A stretch of DNA of 64,000 bases from MED-G105 sp038522945 (GTDB lineage: Bacteria > Pseudomonadota > Alphaproteobacteria > Caulobacterales > Parvularculaceae): assembly GCA_038522945.1 (NCBI GenBank), contig JBCBJV010000001.1, positions 310,001 to 374,000 of the forward strand. The letters are read 5' to 3'. Under the pieces are notes generated by a model. The model saw nothing but the letters and a program-made list of their open reading frames with translations, made no database searches and was not told the DNA's origin. The number at the start of each line of letters is the position of its first letter. Within the stretch, counting starts at the first letter, position 1. Of the stretch, positions 62,294 through 64,000 are shown one piece after another. A program made the translations under genes and the position numbers.

Positions 62294-63625
62294 GTGACTG
62301 ATTTAAATGGCGAAAAATCACTCTGCGGCGACTGCGGAGAACTTGCACCACCCGGTGCAACGCAATGCCCTGCGTGCCTGTCACATCGAATCATCACGCA
62401 CCCGGAAATCAACTCTCTGTCGATCGCCCATATCGATTGCGACGCATTCTATGCGTCTGTTGAAAAGCGGGACAATCCGGATTTGCAGGACGTGCCGGTG
62501 ATTGTCGGCGGCGGACAACGGGGCGTCGTTACAACTGCCTGTTACATTGCCAGAACCTATGGCGTGCGCTCGGCCATGCCAATGTTTAAGGCCCTAAAGG
62601 CCTGCCCTGAAGCCGTTGTCGTCAAACCGGACTTTTCGAAATACACCGCAGCCTCCCGGGCCGTCCGTGCACAGCTCGACACCCTTACTCCGCTCGTTGA
62701 ACCCCTCTCCATTGATGAGGCATTTCTTGATTTGACGGGCACGGAGAAAATTCACAACGGCACCCCCGCCCAGACCCTTGTGCGTTTGCAGCAGCGCATC
62801 GCCCGCGACGTCGGCATCACTATCTCGGTAGGTCTCAGCCACAACAAGTTTCTGGCAAAGCTGGCGTCCGACCTGGAAAAGCCGAGGGGGTTTTCGGTCA
62901 TCGGCGTGGACGAAACACAAACCCGTATGGCCGCAATGCCGCTTGGTAAAATCTGGGGGGTTGGGCAAGCATTGGAAGCACGCCTATCAAAGGATGGCAT
63001 GCGGACTGTTGCGGATCTACAGGCCCTTGAACGGGATGAGCTTATTCGAAAATATGGCACCATGGGTGATCGGCTCTGGCATTTAGCGCACGGGATTGAT
63101 CGCCGTTCGGTGACCCCATCCCGGGCTAGTAAGAGCGTCTCGTCGGAAACAACCTTCAATGATGATGTTTTCGACTTGACGGAGCTGACCGAACGCCTCT
63201 GGCCGCTTTGCGAAAAAGTCTCAATGCGGATGAAAGACAAGGCGCTCGCCGGACGAGTTGCCTGCCTGAAACTAAAGTCCGCCGACTTTAAATCGGTCAC
63301 CAAGCGAGCGACCCTCGCCGACCCCAGCAATCTGGCGCGTACACTGTTTCACGCTTGTGCGCCGCTCCTTTCGTCCGCATTCCAGGGCGGCACCGGATAT
63401 CGCCTGATCGGGACCGGATATGCCGACCTCGTCCCCGCCGACACAAGCCCACAATCAGAAATGTTCGAACGCCAGGAACACAAATGGGCGCGGCAAGAAA
63501 ATGCCGTTGATTCCATCCGGGAAAAGTTCGGTACTGAGGCCATTGCCTCCGGAAGAGCTATTCGTAAAACAACGTCATCAAATGCCACCCAAAATCGGGG
63601 CCAGTCGAAGAAAACCCCGTTCTAA
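62294..63625 (+). CDS. dinB: DNA polymerase IV (Y family) with N-terminal zinc-ribbon-like motif
   Basis: A 443-residue translesion polymerase. IAHIDCDAFYASVEKRD and SIDEAFLDLTG hold the catalytic acidic residues; GVSHNKFLAKLASDLEKPRG-type sequence (here GLSHNKFLAKLAS) and the little-finger domain follow. The first 45 residues are extra compared with E. coli DinB and hold CGDC and CPAC (Cys11, 14, 25 and 28), a likely zinc ribbon. The start is GTG at 62294. The C-terminus is basic and ends without a recognisable beta-clamp motif; QSEMF near 390 may be one. Confidence 0.92.
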   Translation: MTDLNGEKSLCGDCGELAPPGATQCPACLSHRIITHPEINSLSIAHIDCDAFYASVEKRDNPDLQDVPVIVGGGQRGVVTTACYIARTYGVRSAMPMFKALKACPEAVVVKPDFSKYTAASRAVRAQLDTLTPLVEPLSIDEAFLDLTGTEKIHNGTPAQTLVRLQQRIARDVGITISVGLSHNKFLAKLASDLEKPRGFSVIGVDETQTRMAAMPLGKIWGVGQALEARLSKDGMRTVADLQALERDELIRKYGTMGDRLWHLAHGIDRRSVTPSRASKSVSSETTFNDDVFDLTELTERLWPLCEKVSMRMKDKALAGRVACLKLKSADFKSVTKRATLADPSNLARTLFHACAPLLSSAFQGGTGYRLIGTGYADLVPADTSPQSEMFERQEHKWARQENAVDSIREKFGTEAIASGRAIRKTTSSNATQNRGQSKKTPF

Positions 63626-63694
63626 ATCCCTCTCGCTCGGAAACTCTGCAGTAGCGGCGAACTAAGCGGCACCCCCATACGTAAGGAGAAAGTG

Positions 63695-64000
63695 ATGAGC
63701 CATTACGATCAACGCCTTGCTGAACTCGACATCGTGCTGCCCGAACCGGCAGCCCCCGTGGCGAACTACCGTCCTTTTGTGGTCAGCAGCAATCATGTCT
63801 TTGTCTCCGGCCAGGTCTCAATCGGAGCAGACGGGCTCATCGTCGGCAAGCTCGGTGCGGGCCTGACAATCGAACAAGGTCAGGAAGCCGCCCATGCCTG
63901 CGCTGTTAATTTGATCAGCCAACTGAAGGCGGCTTGTGGCGGAGATCTTTCACGGCTCAAATCAGTTGTGAAGCTCACCGTCTTTATCAACTGCACGCCT
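63695..64000 (+). CDS. RidA/YjgF-family protein, cut by the window edge
   Basis: The first 102 codons are in the window. The reading is MSHYDQRLAELDIVLPEPAA and continues with VANYRPFVVSSNHVFVSGQ, then AAHACAVNLISQLKAA and VVKLTVFIN, typical of RidA-like proteins of the YjgF/YER057c group with a slightly longer N-terminus. Members deaminate reactive enamines or imines, though distant subgroups may not. TAAGGAGAAAG lies right before the ATG. The 3' end lies outside. Confidence 0.85.
   Translation, partial: MSHYDQRLAELDIVLPEPAAPVANYRPFVVSSNHVFVSGQVSIGADGLIVGKLGAGLTIEQGQEAAHACAVNLISQLKAACGGDLSRLKSVVKLTVFINCTP

Noticed and set aside
1..64000. tRNA, rRNA or other structured RNA genes
   Set aside because: Looked for cloverleaf-like arms and TTCGANTC-type signatures between genes; none formed a credible RNA. 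A covariance-model scan would be decisive.

Overview
The window reads as one stretch of chromosome from an alphaproteobacterium. The markers are ntrYX next to dusB, a fused ispDF, hfq-hflX, lipA-coq10, the divK-pleD-rpmG block, a dnaG with the reduced zinc finger seen in this class, and a PutA without a ribbon-helix-helix domain. The cell-cycle genes and a CtrA-like box before divK suggest a Caulobacter/Hyphomonas/Parvularcula-like lineage. The exact genus cannot be read from the sequence. No rRNA, tRNA, insertion sequence, integrase, prophage gene or CRISPR array was found.

Layout. 1-5.9 kb: a repetitive Ala/Glu-rich membrane-anchored protein, a HerA-like ATPase coupled to a CPBP protease, a secreted sugar-dehydrogenase-like lipoprotein, and a small membrane protein with a Nudix hydrolase. 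6-13.5 kb: catabolism, with the fatty-acid oxidation pair fadJ-like/fadA-like and a bifunctional putA. 13.5-18.6 kb: a LytS/LytTR two-component pair, kbl, an SDR and an inositol-monophosphatase-like enzyme. 18.6-30.7 kb: the conserved alphaproteobacterial regulatory block (dusB, ntrY, ntrX, trkA, trkH, a D-amino-acid-transaminase-like gene, hfq, hflX), divergent from ispDF-cinA. The ntrB and ntrC genes often found between dusB and ntrY are absent. 30.9-35.9 kb: a TspO-like membrane protein, coq10, lipA, alanine dehydrogenase and a small exported protein.

36-44 kb is the accessory part. It holds a PepSY/DUF885/small-protein operon, then a protein with a cytoplasmic TIR domain, one membrane span and an outward FGE-sulfatase (SUMF1) domain. 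A four-helix membrane protein is divergently transcribed from it. This pair is the best candidate for an undescribed signalling or immunity module. Next come a DUF3667 protein with a very acidic loop and, in frame behind its TAG stop, an NTF2-like domain with no normal start codon.

44-64 kb is core again: sterol-desaturase-like gene, rpoD, dnaG, yqeY, carA, an MBL-fold hydrolase, two less known genes (one a cysteine-rich lipoprotein), carB, a PepO-like M13 protease, greA, rpmG, pleD, divK, dinB with an extra zinc-ribbon-like N-terminus, and the beginning of a RidA-family gene cut by the window edge.

Together the core genes cover replication and transcription start (dnaG, rpoD, greA), pyrimidine/arginine precursor supply (carA, carB), cell-cycle signalling (divK, pleD), nitrogen/redox sensing and potassium uptake (ntrYX, trkAH), and amino-acid and fatty-acid catabolism (putA, ald, kbl, fad genes).
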